The notes under the pieces were generated by a model. That model saw only the letters and a list, made by a program, of their open reading frames with translations, was not told the DNA's origin and searched no databases. A stretch of 64,000 nucleotides of DNA from Mesorhizobium sp. WSM4313 (GTDB lineage: Bacteria; Pseudomonadota; Alphaproteobacteria; Rhizobiales; Rhizobiaceae), in contig NZ_NSFT01000017.1 in the NCBI RefSeq assembly GCF_002294725.1, forward strand, positions 1-64,000, written 5' to 3'. The position numbers were made by a program, and so were the translations under genes. Shown here piece by piece: positions 41,523 to 49,579 of this stretch. Position 1 is the first letter of the stretch. The number at the start of each line of letters is the position of its first letter.

Positions 41523-41677
41523 CCCCCCTCTGTCCTGCCGGACATCTCCCCCACAGGTGGGGAGATTGGCTGTCACCGCGGCTTTCGCCAATCTCCATGG
41601 TTGAAGGATGAGGCGCCGTCGGCGAAGCTGCTAATCTCCCCCCAAGTGGGGGAGATGTCCGGCAGGACAGAGGGGGG
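41523..41677. repeat. CCCCCTCT / GGACATCTCC intergenic repeat, copy 2
   Basis: CCCCCCTCTGTCCTGCCGGAC at the left and GTCCGGCAGGACAGAGGGGGG at the right are nearly perfect complements. The inner core GGCTTTCGCCAATCTCCATGG and the GCTAATCTCCCCCCAAG arm match copies at 30352 and 42378. It lies between sdhB and yceH. Confidence 0.88.
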
Positions 41678-41713
41678 CGCTGTCCCGCCAGCGTCAGAAA
41701 GGATAGGCAACCC

Positions 41714-42346
41714 ATGACCGATCTCCCCGTCCTCTCTCCCACCGAAGCCCGAGTCCTCGGTTCCCTGATCGAGAAGAAGGAACTGACGCCGGACGTCTAT
41801 CCATTGACGCTCAACGGCGCGCACGCCGCCGCCAACCAGAAGACGGCGCGCGAGCCGGTGATGGCGCTGGAGCTGACGGAGGTCCGGCGGGCCTTGAGCA
41901 CGCTCGAGGAGAAAGGCCTCGTGCGCCAGGCCTTCGCTTCGCGCGTCGAGCGCTACGAGCATCTGATGGCGCAGCGCTTTTCGCTGACCACGCCGCAGAT
42001 CGCGGTGATCGGGCTGCTGCTGTTGCGCGGTGCGCAGACGGCGCATGAATTGCTCGCCCGTTCGGAACGCATGGCGCGCTTTGCCTCGATTGAGGAGCTG
42101 CGCGGCAATCTCGACCTGATGATCGGCCGCCGGCCGCCGCTGATCCAGCTGCTCGAACGCGCGCCCGGCCAGCGCGAGGAGCGCTATGTGCATCTGCTGA
42201 GTGGTCCGGTGGAAGCGGCAGCGGTGGCGGCGGCGCCCTGGCAGCCGGCAGCGACATCTTCGGACACCGACCTCGAGGCGCGGGTCAAGGCGCTGGAGGA
42301 AGAGGTCGCTGGGTTGCGCGCCAAGATTGAGGCGCTGGGCGGTTAG
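41714..42346 (+). CDS. yceH: YceH family protein (DUF480)
   Basis: This 210-residue protein is a member of the YceH/DUF480 family, with two winged-helix-like domains: LSPTEARVLGSLIEKKELTPD, then LTLNGAHAAANQKTARE, then QIAVIGLLLLRGAQTAHEL. The last 30 residues are a coiled coil (LEARVKALEEEVAGLRAKIEAL). It likely binds DNA or a protein partner, but no role is established to my knowledge. Confidence 0.9.
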   Translation: MTDLPVLSPTEARVLGSLIEKKELTPDVYPLTLNGAHAAANQKTAREPVMALELTEVRRALSTLEEKGLVRQAFASRVERYEHLMAQRFSLTTPQIAVIGLLLLRGAQTAHELLARSERMARFASIEELRGNLDLMIGRRPPLIQLLERAPGQREERYVHLLSGPVEAAAVAAAPWQPAATSSDTDLEARVKALEEEVAGLRAKIEALGG

Positions 42347-42377
42347 ACTGGCTCTCACCAAAAACGTTGGTGCGAGG

Positions 42378-42533
42378 CCCCCTCTCTGTCCTGCCGGACA
42401 TCTCCCCCTCAAGGGAGGAGATCAGATGTCGCGTCGGCTTTCGCCAACCGCCGACGGCGCCGGATGAGCAAGGCGCGGAAGCTGCCAATCTCCCACCTTG
42501 AGGGGGAGATGCCTGGCAGGGGAGAGAGGGGGG
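42378..42533. repeat. CCCCCTCT / GGACATCTCC intergenic repeat, copy 3
   Basis: CCCCCTCTCTGTCCTGCCGGAC and CTGGCAGGGGAGAGAGGGGGG close an element with inner parts TCTCCCCCTCAAGGGAGGAG and CACCTTGAGGGGGAGAT. The core TCGGCTTTCGCCAACC is shared with the other copies. It separates yceH from the convergent OsmC gene. Confidence 0.85.
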
Positions 42534-42567
42534 CGAAGGAATGCCTGCCGGCGGCTAGAAGGCGCCG

Positions 42568-42993
42568 TTACGCCAGCCTGGCATCCAACGACACATTGAT
42601 CGCTCCCAGCGCCTTCGACACCGGGCATTCGGCCTTGGCCTTTTCGGCCAGCTCCTTGAACTTCGCCGCGTCGATGCCCGGCACCTTGCCGACCAGGGTG
42701 AGGGCGCTGCCGGTGATGCCGGTGCCGGGCACCAGCGTCACCACGGCCTTGGCGTCGAGCTCGGCGGCCGGCGTGCCGTTTTCGGCCAGGAAATGCGACA
42801 GCTGCATGGCGTAGCAGCCGGCATGCGCGGCGGCGATCAGCTCTTCCGGATTGGTGCCGGATTTGCCGCTCTCGTCCTCGAAACGCGCCTTGAACGAATA
42901 GGGCGTGCCCTTCAAGGTGCCGCTCTGGGTGTCCAGCGTGCCGTTGCCTTCCTTCAGATTGCCTTTCCAGACGGCGTTTGCGGTGCGGTCCAT
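42568..42993 (-). CDS. OsmC-family peroxidase
   Basis: OsmC/Ohr proteins reduce organic hydroperoxides with two cysteines. The 141-residue protein has the first Cys in AAAHAGCYAMQLSHFL and the second in KAECPVSKAL, with RFEDESGKSGTNPEELIA before them. The ATG at 42993 follows a perfect AGGAGG. It looks like the OsmC rather than the Ohr branch. Confidence 0.9.
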   Translation of the reverse strand: MDRTANAVWKGNLKEGNGTLDTQSGTLKGTPYSFKARFEDESGKSGTNPEELIAAAHAGCYAMQLSHFLAENGTPAAELDAKAVVTLVPGTGITGSALTLVGKVPGIDAAKFKELAEKAKAECPVSKALGAINVSLDARLA

Positions 42994-43206
42994 GGAATCC
43001 TCCTGCCTTGTCGGGGTTTGCGCCGGCGGGCGCCGACGTTCCCAGGAACTATAGCGCGGGCGCGGCGGAAGACCATCCATGGCCCGGCATGATTGTGCTT
43101 GCGCGAGGCGCTTCGAAAATTCTCAAAAAAAGAGCATGCAAAAATGTCGACTTCCCGTCTGCCCGACCGTCCTGCGGGCGGCCACTCCCGGCCGATGGAG
43201 GTTAAG

Positions 43207-43425
43207 ATGGACAATCTGTTTCTTGCGGTCTGGGGAAAGCCCGAGCGAAAAGGGAGGCGACTTGAAGAGTTCTGGCTCGATCCGCCGGCGCTTGGCTTCG
43301 GCCGGCTGGCGGCGGCCATCGCCATCATCGGCGTCGCGACATGCCTGCTCGACCATGCGGCGACGGCAGGCAAAACCGACGCCGTTGCCTCCTATAATTT
43401 ATCGACGAAAGGAAGCTCGAAATGA
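43207..43425 (+). CDS. Small one-helix membrane protein of unknown function
   Basis: This 72-residue protein begins MDNLFLAVWGKPERKGRRLEEF and has one hydrophobic helix (GRLAAAIAIIGVATCLL). The ATG at 43207 follows GGAGG, and the stop overlaps the next gene's start (ATGA), so the two are translated together. I do not recognise it. Confidence 0.6.
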   Translation: MDNLFLAVWGKPERKGRRLEEFWLDPPALGFGRLAAAIAIIGVATCLLDHAATAGKTDAVASYNLSTKGSSK

Positions 43426-43778
43426 AATATGTGCTGCTGGTCTATGGCGAGGAAAAGGACCTCTACGCGCTGACCCCCGAGCGCATGGCCAAGCTCGATG
43501 CCGACTCGCTCGGCTATGATCGGGAGCTCGACCGGCAAGGCAAGCTGGTCATCGCGCAGGCGCTGCAGTCGGTGAAGACGTCGAAATCGCTCCGACGGCG
43601 CAAGGGCAAGGTGCTGGTGACCGACGGCCCCTTCGCCGAGACCAAGGAGCAATTGCTCGGCTTCGTCATGGTCGAGGCGGCGGATCTTGCCGAGGCGCTC
43701 GACATCGCGGCCAAGATCCCGCTGGCGGAGCTCGGCACGGTCGAAATCAGGGCGATCTACAACGTGCCGGGCTCATAG
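43422..43778 (+). CDS. YCII-related DGPF-domain protein
   Basis: This 118-residue protein has MKYVLLVYGEE, the family signature TDGPFAETKEQLLGFVMVEA and LGTVEIRAIY. Such DGPF proteins often sit beside ECF sigma factor genes, but none is here. The histidine/aspartate pair of enzymatic YciI proteins is not clear. It is coupled to the 72-residue membrane protein upstream. Confidence 0.85.
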   Translation: MKYVLLVYGEEKDLYALTPERMAKLDADSLGYDRELDRQGKLVIAQALQSVKTSKSLRRRKGKVLVTDGPFAETKEQLLGFVMVEAADLAEALDIAAKIPLAELGTVEIRAIYNVPGS

Positions 43779-43922
43779 CCGCCGGTCAGCATGGGCGCGG
43801 CATCGGTTGAAGCTGTCTCTTGCTGGAAACATCTTCAGGGTTTCTTCACCGGCCGCAACCGTTGCGTGTTGAAGCGATGCCGCGCTTCTTTTATCGTCGC
43901 CGCGATTTCGGGGGAATTCGGC

Positions 43923-44453
43923 ATGCCTTTCCTGATCGCCATCCTCGGCCTGCTCGGAGCGGCCGCCATCTGGTGGTACCGACTGAAATATATGAGCGAC
44001 GCCGCGCGCGAGGTCGCCGATGTGGTCGGACGCGTCCAGGGCAACATCCGCCGCAAGAAATTGCGCAATCAGGCCGCGCTCTCACCGCTGACGGCAATCG
44101 ACGATCCGGTGGTGGCGGCGGCGACGCTGATCACCGCGATCGTCGCGGAGCACGGTCCGGTCCTGCCGCAGCGCGAGGCGGTCATCCGCGAGGTGATCGC
44201 GCAGATCGCGGACAGCCAGAAGAAGACCGACGAGGCGGTCGTCTACGCCAAATGGGCCGCTGCGCAGATCGACGACACCACGATCGTCATCGACAAGCTG
44301 GCGCCGTTCCTGCGCGAACGCCTCGATCTGCATGAGCGCGACGACCTGCTCAGGATGCTGAACCGCGTCGCGCAAGGCGGCGGGCAGAGCCTCAGGATCG
44401 CCGACCAGCGGATGCTGAAGCTGCGGCAGAAGCTGGGATTCGAGGTGAACTAG
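43923..44453 (+). CDS. Membrane-anchored TerB-like protein
   Basis: This 176-residue protein begins with one membrane helix (MPFLIAILGLLGAAAIWWY), then an all-helical domain with DPVVAAATLITAIVAEHG, VIREVIAQIADSQK and LDLHERDDLLRMLNRVA. The helix pattern recalls TerB/DjlA-type domains of unknown function. The ATG at 43923 is preferred over a longer frame from 43791 because the membrane helix begins there. The hairpin repeat starts two bases after its stop. Confidence 0.6.
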   Translation: MPFLIAILGLLGAAAIWWYRLKYMSDAAREVADVVGRVQGNIRRKKLRNQAALSPLTAIDDPVVAAATLITAIVAEHGPVLPQREAVIREVIAQIADSQKKTDEAVVYAKWAAAQIDDTTIVIDKLAPFLRERLDLHERDDLLRMLNRVAQGGGQSLRIADQRMLKLRQKLGFEVN

Positions 44454-44454
44454 A

Positions 44455-44572
44455 ATTCAGGTGAGGCCGGCCTGCAAATGGTGGCTTCCTGCGCTTCCGG
44501 TGCTCACGTACGGAAAGTACGCTCCGCTCCGGTTCTCGGAAGCCACCATTTTCGACTCGGCCTGACCTGAAT
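44455..44572. repeat. ATTCAGGT long-hairpin repeat, copy 2
   Basis: A 118-base imperfect palindrome. ATTCAGGTGAGGCC pairs with GGCCTGACCTGAAT at the ends, AAATGGTGGCTTCC pairs with GGAAGCCACCATTTT inside, and CGTAC and GTACG pair around a short GGAAA loop. It begins within two bases of the stop of the TerB-like gene. Confidence 0.9.
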
Positions 44573-44607
44573 CTCGGCAAACCCTACCGCGTCGCGAACC
44601 AAGATCG

Positions 44608-45885
44608 CTAGATCGCCTCGCCCTTCAGCAGCCTCGGCGTGTCGCCGGAGAGGCCCGAGGCCTGACGGATGAAGAACTCCTTCAGCCTCGGCATGCGTTC
44701 CACCAGCCCCAGCCCGATGTCGCGGACCTGACGCAGCGGGCCGATGTCGTTGGAGAAGAGGCGGTTCAAGACGTCGGTGGTGATGCCCATCTGCAGCGTG
44801 TCGAAGCGGCGCCACTGCTGGTAGCGCTCGAGCACGTCGAGGGCGCCGATATCCTGGCCGAGCCGGTCGGCCTCGACCACCACTTCGGCGAGCGCCGCGA
44901 CGTCCTTGAAGCCCAGATTGAGGCCCTGGCCGGCGATCGGGTGGATGCCGTGCGCGGCATCGCCGGCCAGCGCGAAGCGCGGCGCGACGAAGGCGCGGGC
45001 GAGCGTCAGGCCAAGCGGCCAGGCGCGCGGCTTGTCGGCAACTCTTATTTCGCCGAGCTTCAGGCCGAAGCGCTGCTCCAGATCGTGCTCGAAGACGAAC
45101 TCGTCGCCCTCGACCAGCGCCTTGGCATCTTGCGAACGCTCCACCCAGACGATCGACGAGCGGTTGGTTCCGTCCTTGTCCGGCTTCAGCGGCAGTGTGG
45201 CGAAGGGGCCGGCGGGGAGAAAATGCTCCTCGGCGCGGCCGTTGTGCGGGCGCTCATGCGCAACCGTGCAGACGATGCCGGACTGGCCGTATTCCCACTT
45301 AACCGTCTTGATGCCGGCCATGTCGCGCAGCTTCGAATTGACGCCGTCGGCGGCGACCAGCAGCCGCGCCTTGAGCGTCGCGCCGTCGGCCAGATGCACG
45401 GTGATGCCGGCGCCATTAGTGTCGAAGGCGCTGACCGCCATGCCTTCGATGATGTCGATGCCGAGCTTTTCGGCGCGGCGGCGCAGCGCGCCGTTCAAGT
45501 CGCGGTTGGCGACCATGTGGGCGAAGGGCTCGCCAGGCGCCACCTCGCCGTCGAAGGTCAAGAACACCGGACGCACCGGGTCGGCGGCGCGCGAATCGGT
45601 GATGATCATCTCGGTGATCGCTTGCGTTTCCGGGGCGATCTCTTCCCAGACGCCGAGCTGTTCCAGCATGCGGCTGGCGGCCGCGGCAATGGCCGAGGCG
45701 CGGCCGTCTTTCTGCCAGACGCCGGCGGGGGCGGCATCGACGATGGCGATGGCGAGGCCCGGTCGCGCCTGCTTCAGCGACACGGCCGCCGTGAGGCCGA
45801 CATAGCCGGCGCCGGCGATGAGCACGTCGAGCGGTGCTTCGCGCTTTCCATTGGTGTCTGCTGCATTCGGCTTGCGGTCGACCAT
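44608..45885 (-). CDS. UbiH/UbiF-type FAD monooxygenase
   Basis: These FAD hydroxylases add ring hydroxyls in ubiquinone synthesis. The 425-residue protein has the FAD loop DVLIAGAGYVGLTAAVSL (GxGxxG at 25-30), GQSGIVCTVAHERPH, and the second FAD motif FALAGDAAHGIHPIAGQGLNLGFKD. Which ring position it acts on cannot be told. Two starts are good: 45885 and 45963, each with AAGGATG upstream; the longer form adds 26 residues. It is divergent from tesB. Confidence 0.88.
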   Translation of the reverse strand: MVDRKPNAADTNGKREAPLDVLIAGAGYVGLTAAVSLKQARPGLAIAIVDAAPAGVWQKDGRASAIAAAASRMLEQLGVWEEIAPETQAITEMIITDSRAADPVRPVFLTFDGEVAPGEPFAHMVANRDLNGALRRRAEKLGIDIIEGMAVSAFDTNGAGITVHLADGATLKARLLVAADGVNSKLRDMAGIKTVKWEYGQSGIVCTVAHERPHNGRAEEHFLPAGPFATLPLKPDKDGTNRSSIVWVERSQDAKALVEGDEFVFEHDLEQRFGLKLGEIRVADKPRAWPLGLTLARAFVAPRFALAGDAAHGIHPIAGQGLNLGFKDVAALAEVVVEADRLGQDIGALDVLERYQQWRRFDTLQMGITTDVLNRLFSNDIGPLRQVRDIGLGLVERMPRLKEFFIRQASGLSGDTPRLLKGEAI

Positions 45886-45988
45886 GGCATCATCCTTTCG
45901 CGGCTTCGGCCGGCTGCCGTCTGCGGCCTTGACTGCCTGCGCGTCCTGTCCGAAACCGGCCATGGCACATCCTTGAAGGATTTCAAAC

Positions 45989-46852
45989 ATGACCGCGGCC
46001 ATGGACGAGCTTCTCGATATTCTCGACCTCGAGCAGCTCGAACACAATCTGTATCGTGGTCGCAGCCCCAAGGTCGACTGGCAGCGCGTCTTCGGCGGCC
46101 AGACCATCGCGCAGGCGCTGGTGGCCGCGCAGCGCACGGTGGAGCCCGAACGCCACGTGCATTCGCTGCACGGCTATTTCATGCGGCCGGGCGACACCAA
46201 GCTGCCGATCGTCTACGAGGTCGACCGCATCCGCGACGGCGGCTCCTTCACCACGCGCCGGGTGGTGGCGATCCAGCATGGCCAGGCGATCTTTTCGCTG
46301 GAGGCGTCCTTCCAGCAGGACGAGGTCGGGCTCGAGCATCAGCTGCCGATGCCGCGCGACGTGCCGGCGCCCGACACGCTGCTCACCCAACGCGAGCTGC
46401 TCGGCAAGTTCGGCGAGGCGGTGCCGGAAGGCATCAGGCGCTACTGGGAGCGCGACCGGCCGATCGAGATGAAGCCGGTGATGCTGAAGCACTACACGAG
46501 CCGCGAGAAACTGGAGCCGCAGCAGAACATCTGGATCCGCACCACCGGCCCGGTGCCGGAAGACCGCGCCATTCAGGCGGCCGTGCTTGCCTATCTTTCG
46601 GACATGACGCTGCTCGACACCTCGACCTTCGCGCATGGCCGCGCCATTTTCGACCGCGACATCCAGGCCGCCAGCCTCGACCACGCCATGTGGTTCCACC
46701 GCAGCCATTCGCTGGACGACTGGATCCTCTACAATCAGGACAGCCCGTCGACGCAAGGGTCGCGCGGCTTCACCCGCGGCTCGCTGTTCGCGCGGGATGG
46801 GACGCTGATCGCCTCGGTCGCCCAGGAAGGCCTGATTCGGCTGAAACGCTGA
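45989..46852 (+). CDS. tesB: Acyl-CoA thioesterase II
   Basis: TesB hydrolyses medium and long acyl-CoAs. The 287-residue double-hotdog protein has LEHNLYRGRSP, VFGGQTIAQALVAAQRTV, LHGYFMRPGD, and in the second half HAMWFHRSHSLDDWILY and QGSRGFTRGSLFARDG. The catalytic Asp/Thr/Gln region is in place. It starts 25-103 bases from the divergent UbiH-type gene, depending on that gene's start. Confidence 0.93.
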   Translation: MTAAMDELLDILDLEQLEHNLYRGRSPKVDWQRVFGGQTIAQALVAAQRTVEPERHVHSLHGYFMRPGDTKLPIVYEVDRIRDGGSFTTRRVVAIQHGQAIFSLEASFQQDEVGLEHQLPMPRDVPAPDTLLTQRELLGKFGEAVPEGIRRYWERDRPIEMKPVMLKHYTSREKLEPQQNIWIRTTGPVPEDRAIQAAVLAYLSDMTLLDTSTFAHGRAIFDRDIQAASLDHAMWFHRSHSLDDWILYNQDSPSTQGSRGFTRGSLFARDGTLIASVAQEGLIRLKR

Positions 46853-46860
46853 GCCGGCTT

Positions 46861-46874
46861 CAGGCAATTGCCTG
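46861..46874. other. Perfect 14-base palindrome after tesB
   Basis: CAGGCAATTGCCTG is a perfect palindrome eight bases after the tesB stop. It is too short and lacks a T-run to be a sure terminator; it may be a protein site or chance. Confidence 0.35.
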
Positions 46875-46932
46875 GAATACGGGCATTTTCGATTTTTTGC
46901 CTATTTTATAAGCAGGCATGCTGCCATGCCCG

Positions 46933-46949
46933 TGCGCGAATGATGTGCA
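46933..46949 (+). promoter_or_regulatory. Probable NtrC binding site
   Basis: TGCGCGAATGATGTGCA matches the 17-base NtrC consensus TGCACC-N5-GGTGCA at 9 of 12 fixed positions, including both outer TGC/GCA ends. It lies 51 bases before the -24 element of the glnK promoter. A second half site, TGCACC, starts at 46946. Confidence 0.55.
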
Positions 46950-47000
46950 CCGATCGCCCATTCTCTTTGTTTACAACAGGTTAACACCCTGCTTCGGCAA

Positions 47001-47017
47001 TTGGCACGGAGCTTGAA
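47001..47017 (+). promoter_or_regulatory. Sigma-54 promoter of glnK-amtB
   Basis: TTGGCACGGAGCTTGAA fits the sigma-54 consensus YTGGCACG-N4-TTGCW in the whole -24 part. The -12 box is TTGAA instead of TTGCA. It lies about 83 bases upstream of the glnK start. glnK-amtB operons are classic NtrC/sigma-54 targets under nitrogen limitation. Confidence 0.8.
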
Positions 47018-47099
47018 TCCTATCGGGCACTCTCCGGCTCCTCGGGATCGGTGAAGGTGTGCAAACGCGGGCGACCGCAACAGCAAAGGGTGAAACCTT

Positions 47100-47438
47100 A
47101 TGAAAATCGTGATGGCAATCATCAAGCCGTTCAAGCTCGACGAGGTGCGCGAAGCGCTAACCGCCGTCGGCATCCAGGGCCTGACCGTCACCGAGGTCAA
47201 AGGCTACGGGCGTCAGAAGGGCCATACCGAAATCTATCGCGGCGCGGAATACGCGGTCAGCTTCCTGCCCAAGATCAAGATCGAGGTCGCGGTCGGCTCC
47301 GACATGGTCGACAAGGCCGTCGAAGCCATCACCGCGGCCGCCAAGACCGGCCAGATCGGCGACGGCAAGATCTTCGTCTTCGGCATCGACCAGGCGGTAC
47401 GCATCCGCACCGGCGAAACAGACACCGACGCGCTCTAA
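47100..47438 (+). CDS. glnK: PII nitrogen regulatory protein GlnK
   Basis: GlnK senses 2-oxoglutarate and ATP/ADP and blocks AmtB when nitrogen is ample. The 112-residue protein has the T-loop with Tyr51 for uridylylation (GHTEIYRGAEY), the B-loop KTGQIGDGKIFVF and the C-loop IRTGE.D. It is read with amtB 31 bases later; pairing with amtB marks it as GlnK and not GlnB. Confidence 0.95.
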   Translation: MKIVMAIIKPFKLDEVREALTAVGIQGLTVTEVKGYGRQKGHTEIYRGAEYAVSFLPKIKIEVAVGSDMVDKAVEAITAAAKTGQIGDGKIFVFGIDQAVRIRTGETDTDAL

Positions 47439-47469
47439 GCGGCGACCATCCATTCCAACGGAGAGTTCA

Positions 47470-48816
47470 ATGAATATTCCTTCCCCCTTGAAGACGACGG
47501 GACGCGCGGCCGCTTCGCTCGCGCTCGTGGCCATGAGCACCGTCGCCGCCATCGCGCAGGAGGCCGCCCCGGCAGCGACCGCCGCTGCGCCCGCCGCGCC
47601 GGCGCCGGCGCTCGACACCGGCAACACCGCCTGGATGCTGACTTCGACGGCGCTGGTGCTGATGATGACGATTCCCGGCCTGGCGCTGTTCTACGGCGGC
47701 ATGGTGCGCAAGAAGAACGTGCTCGCCACCATCATGCAGAGCTTCGCCATCACCTGCCTGGTGACGGTGCTGTGGTTCATGTTCGGCTATTCGCTCGCCT
47801 TCTCCGACGGCGGCGCCACGAACGCCTATCTCGGCGGCTTCTCGAAATTCTTCCATCACGGCATCACCGTCTCGACGCTGTGGGCGCCGGGTGTGGCGAA
47901 CATTCCTGAATTCGTCTTCTCGATGTTCCAGATGACCTTCGCCATCATCACGCCGGCGCTGATCGCCGGCGCCTTCGCCGAGCGCATGAAGTTCTCGGCG
48001 CTGTTGATCTTCATGGGCCTGTGGCTGGTCTTCGTCTACGCGCCGATCGCGCACTGGGTGTGGGGCGGCGGCTTCCTCGGTTCGGCCGGCGTGCTCGACT
48101 TCGCCGGCGGCACGGTCGTCCATATCAACGCCGGTGTCGCGGGCCTGGTCTGCGCGCTGGTGCTCGGCAAGCGCGAGGGCTACGGCACCACCAACATGGC
48201 GCCCCACAACCTCGTTTATTCGGTGATCGGCGCGTCGCTGCTGTGGGTCGGCTGGTTCGGCTTCAACGCCGGTTCGGAACTGGCTGCCGACGGCCTTGCG
48301 GGCGCGGCGATGATGAACACGCAGGTCGCCACCGCCGCCGCGGCGCTGGCCTGGATGTTCGCCGAATGGATCGTCGCCAAGAAGCCTTCGGTGCTCGGCA
48401 TCATCTCGGGCGCCGTCGCCGGCCTCGTCGCGGTGACGCCGGCTTCCGGTTTCGTCAACCCGACCGGCGCCTTCATCATCGGCATCATCGCCGGTGTGGT
48501 CTGCTACCTCTCGGCGGTCAAGCTCAAGCACGCGTTCGGCTATGACGACTCGCTCGATGCTTTCGGCGTCCACGGCGTCGGCGGCATCGTCGGCGCGCTG
48601 CTCACCGGCGCGCTGGCAGATCCGGCGATCAATGCCCTCGGCAAGGACGCCTCGGTCGGCAAGCAGCTCTACGGCATCGCCTTCACCATCCTGTGGACCG
48701 CGATCGCCACCTTCGTAATCCTCTACATCGTCAAGGCTCTGGTCGGCCTGCGTCCGTCGACCCAGGAAGAGGTCGAAGGCCTCGACGTCACCCAGCACGG
48801 CGAAGTTGTGCCGTAA
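47470..48816 (+). CDS. amtB: Ammonium transporter
   Basis: AmtB conducts ammonium across the inner membrane. The 448-residue protein has a cleavable signal (to about residue 27), an alanine-rich stretch, and 11 helices with the family signatures NTAWMLTSTALVLMMTIPGLALFYGG and DFAGGTVVHINAGVAGLV, and the second pore histidine in AFGVHGVGGIVGALLTG. It is regulated with glnK by the sigma-54 promoter upstream. Confidence 0.96.
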   Translation: MNIPSPLKTTGRAAASLALVAMSTVAAIAQEAAPAATAAAPAAPAPALDTGNTAWMLTSTALVLMMTIPGLALFYGGMVRKKNVLATIMQSFAITCLVTVLWFMFGYSLAFSDGGATNAYLGGFSKFFHHGITVSTLWAPGVANIPEFVFSMFQMTFAIITPALIAGAFAERMKFSALLIFMGLWLVFVYAPIAHWVWGGGFLGSAGVLDFAGGTVVHINAGVAGLVCALVLGKREGYGTTNMAPHNLVYSVIGASLLWVGWFGFNAGSELAADGLAGAAMMNTQVATAAAALAWMFAEWIVAKKPSVLGIISGAVAGLVAVTPASGFVNPTGAFIIGIIAGVVCYLSAVKLKHAFGYDDSLDAFGVHGVGGIVGALLTGALADPAINALGKDASVGKQLYGIAFTILWTAIATFVILYIVKALVGLRPSTQEEVEGLDVTQHGEVVP

Positions 48817-48831
48817 GGCAGACTTCGCCAA

Positions 48832-48860
48832 GGGCCGGCGGATCCTCCTCCCGCCGGCCC
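48832..48860 (+). other. Stable hairpin after amtB
   Basis: GGGCCGGCGG and CCGCCGGCCC form a 10-base-pair stem 15 bases after the amtB stop. No T-run follows, so it is more likely an RNA 3' end stabiliser or a weak terminator than a classic one. Confidence 0.6.
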
Positions 48861-48912
48861 GGAATTCCTCCCAAGATCCCGTCGTGACGCTCTCGAAAGG
48901 GGCTCACGCCTT

Positions 48913-48945
48913 GAGGCCCGGAACACCCTTCCGGGCCTCCTTTTT
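48913..48945 (+). terminator. Terminator downstream of amtB
   Basis: GAGGCCCGGAA and TTCCGGGCCTC make a perfect 11-base-pair stem with a five-base CACCC loop, followed by CTTTTT. It ends the glnK-amtB transcript. Confidence 0.92.
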
Positions 48946-49076
48946 GTCGGGCGACCATCCAAGCCATTCGATCACATTCACTTGATCCGTCGGCATGAAA
49001 CATCAGCCCGTCAGATTCCGTACTGGGATAGCGAGCGTCATCAAGGCGTCAAAACAAGAGGGAAGGAAACCACCTG

Positions 49077-49355
49077 ATGAACATCAAGAACATCGTCCTG
49101 GGAGCAATGGCTCTTTCGATGATCAGCGGCGTTGCACTCGCCGGTGCTCTCGATGAGCCGTCCAACATGGCCCCGTTCTTCACCGACTCCAGCATGAAGA
49201 CCATGAAGCCGGAAGCCGAATTCAAGGCGGCTTGGGCTTCGATGCCGAAGGACAAGCAGGACATGATGATGAAGGAATGCCAGGACGCGGCGATGAGCAA
49301 GCCTCACGCCGAATTCTGCGCCAATCTCATGGCCTATGGCGGCGCCAACAAGTGA
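49077..49355 (+). CDS. Small exported protein of unknown function
   Basis: This 92-residue protein has a signal peptide (IVLGAMALSMISGVALAGA, cleavage near residue 23) and a methionine-rich, helical mature part with two cysteines (MKECQDAA and AEFCANLM) spaced to form a helical hairpin. The start follows GGAAGGAAACC. I do not recognise the family; a small periplasmic stress protein is possible. Confidence 0.75.
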   Translation: MNIKNIVLGAMALSMISGVALAGALDEPSNMAPFFTDSSMKTMKPEAEFKAAWASMPKDKQDMMMKECQDAAMSKPHAEFCANLMAYGGANK

Positions 49356-49579
49356 TCGTCGAAGGTCAGGTCCCGGAAGGGCCTGATCCTATCGGCGTTT
49401 GAAGACAGGGAGGTGGCGGGCCGCGAGGCCTGCCATCTTTGTTTCCGCGCCATGGTCTCCGCGCCATGCGGGTAAAGGCCCATGGTTAATGCGGCCTTAA
49501 CCTTCCCCCCGATAGTCTGGCGTTCGAATCTGCCGGAATGCGCCATGCGCCCGGCCAGGCAACGATCACGGGGAAGAGC

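Noticed and set aside
43791..43922. Longer start for the TerB-like protein
   Set aside because: The upstream codons are cysteine/arginine-rich and precede a membrane helix that naturally begins at 43923.
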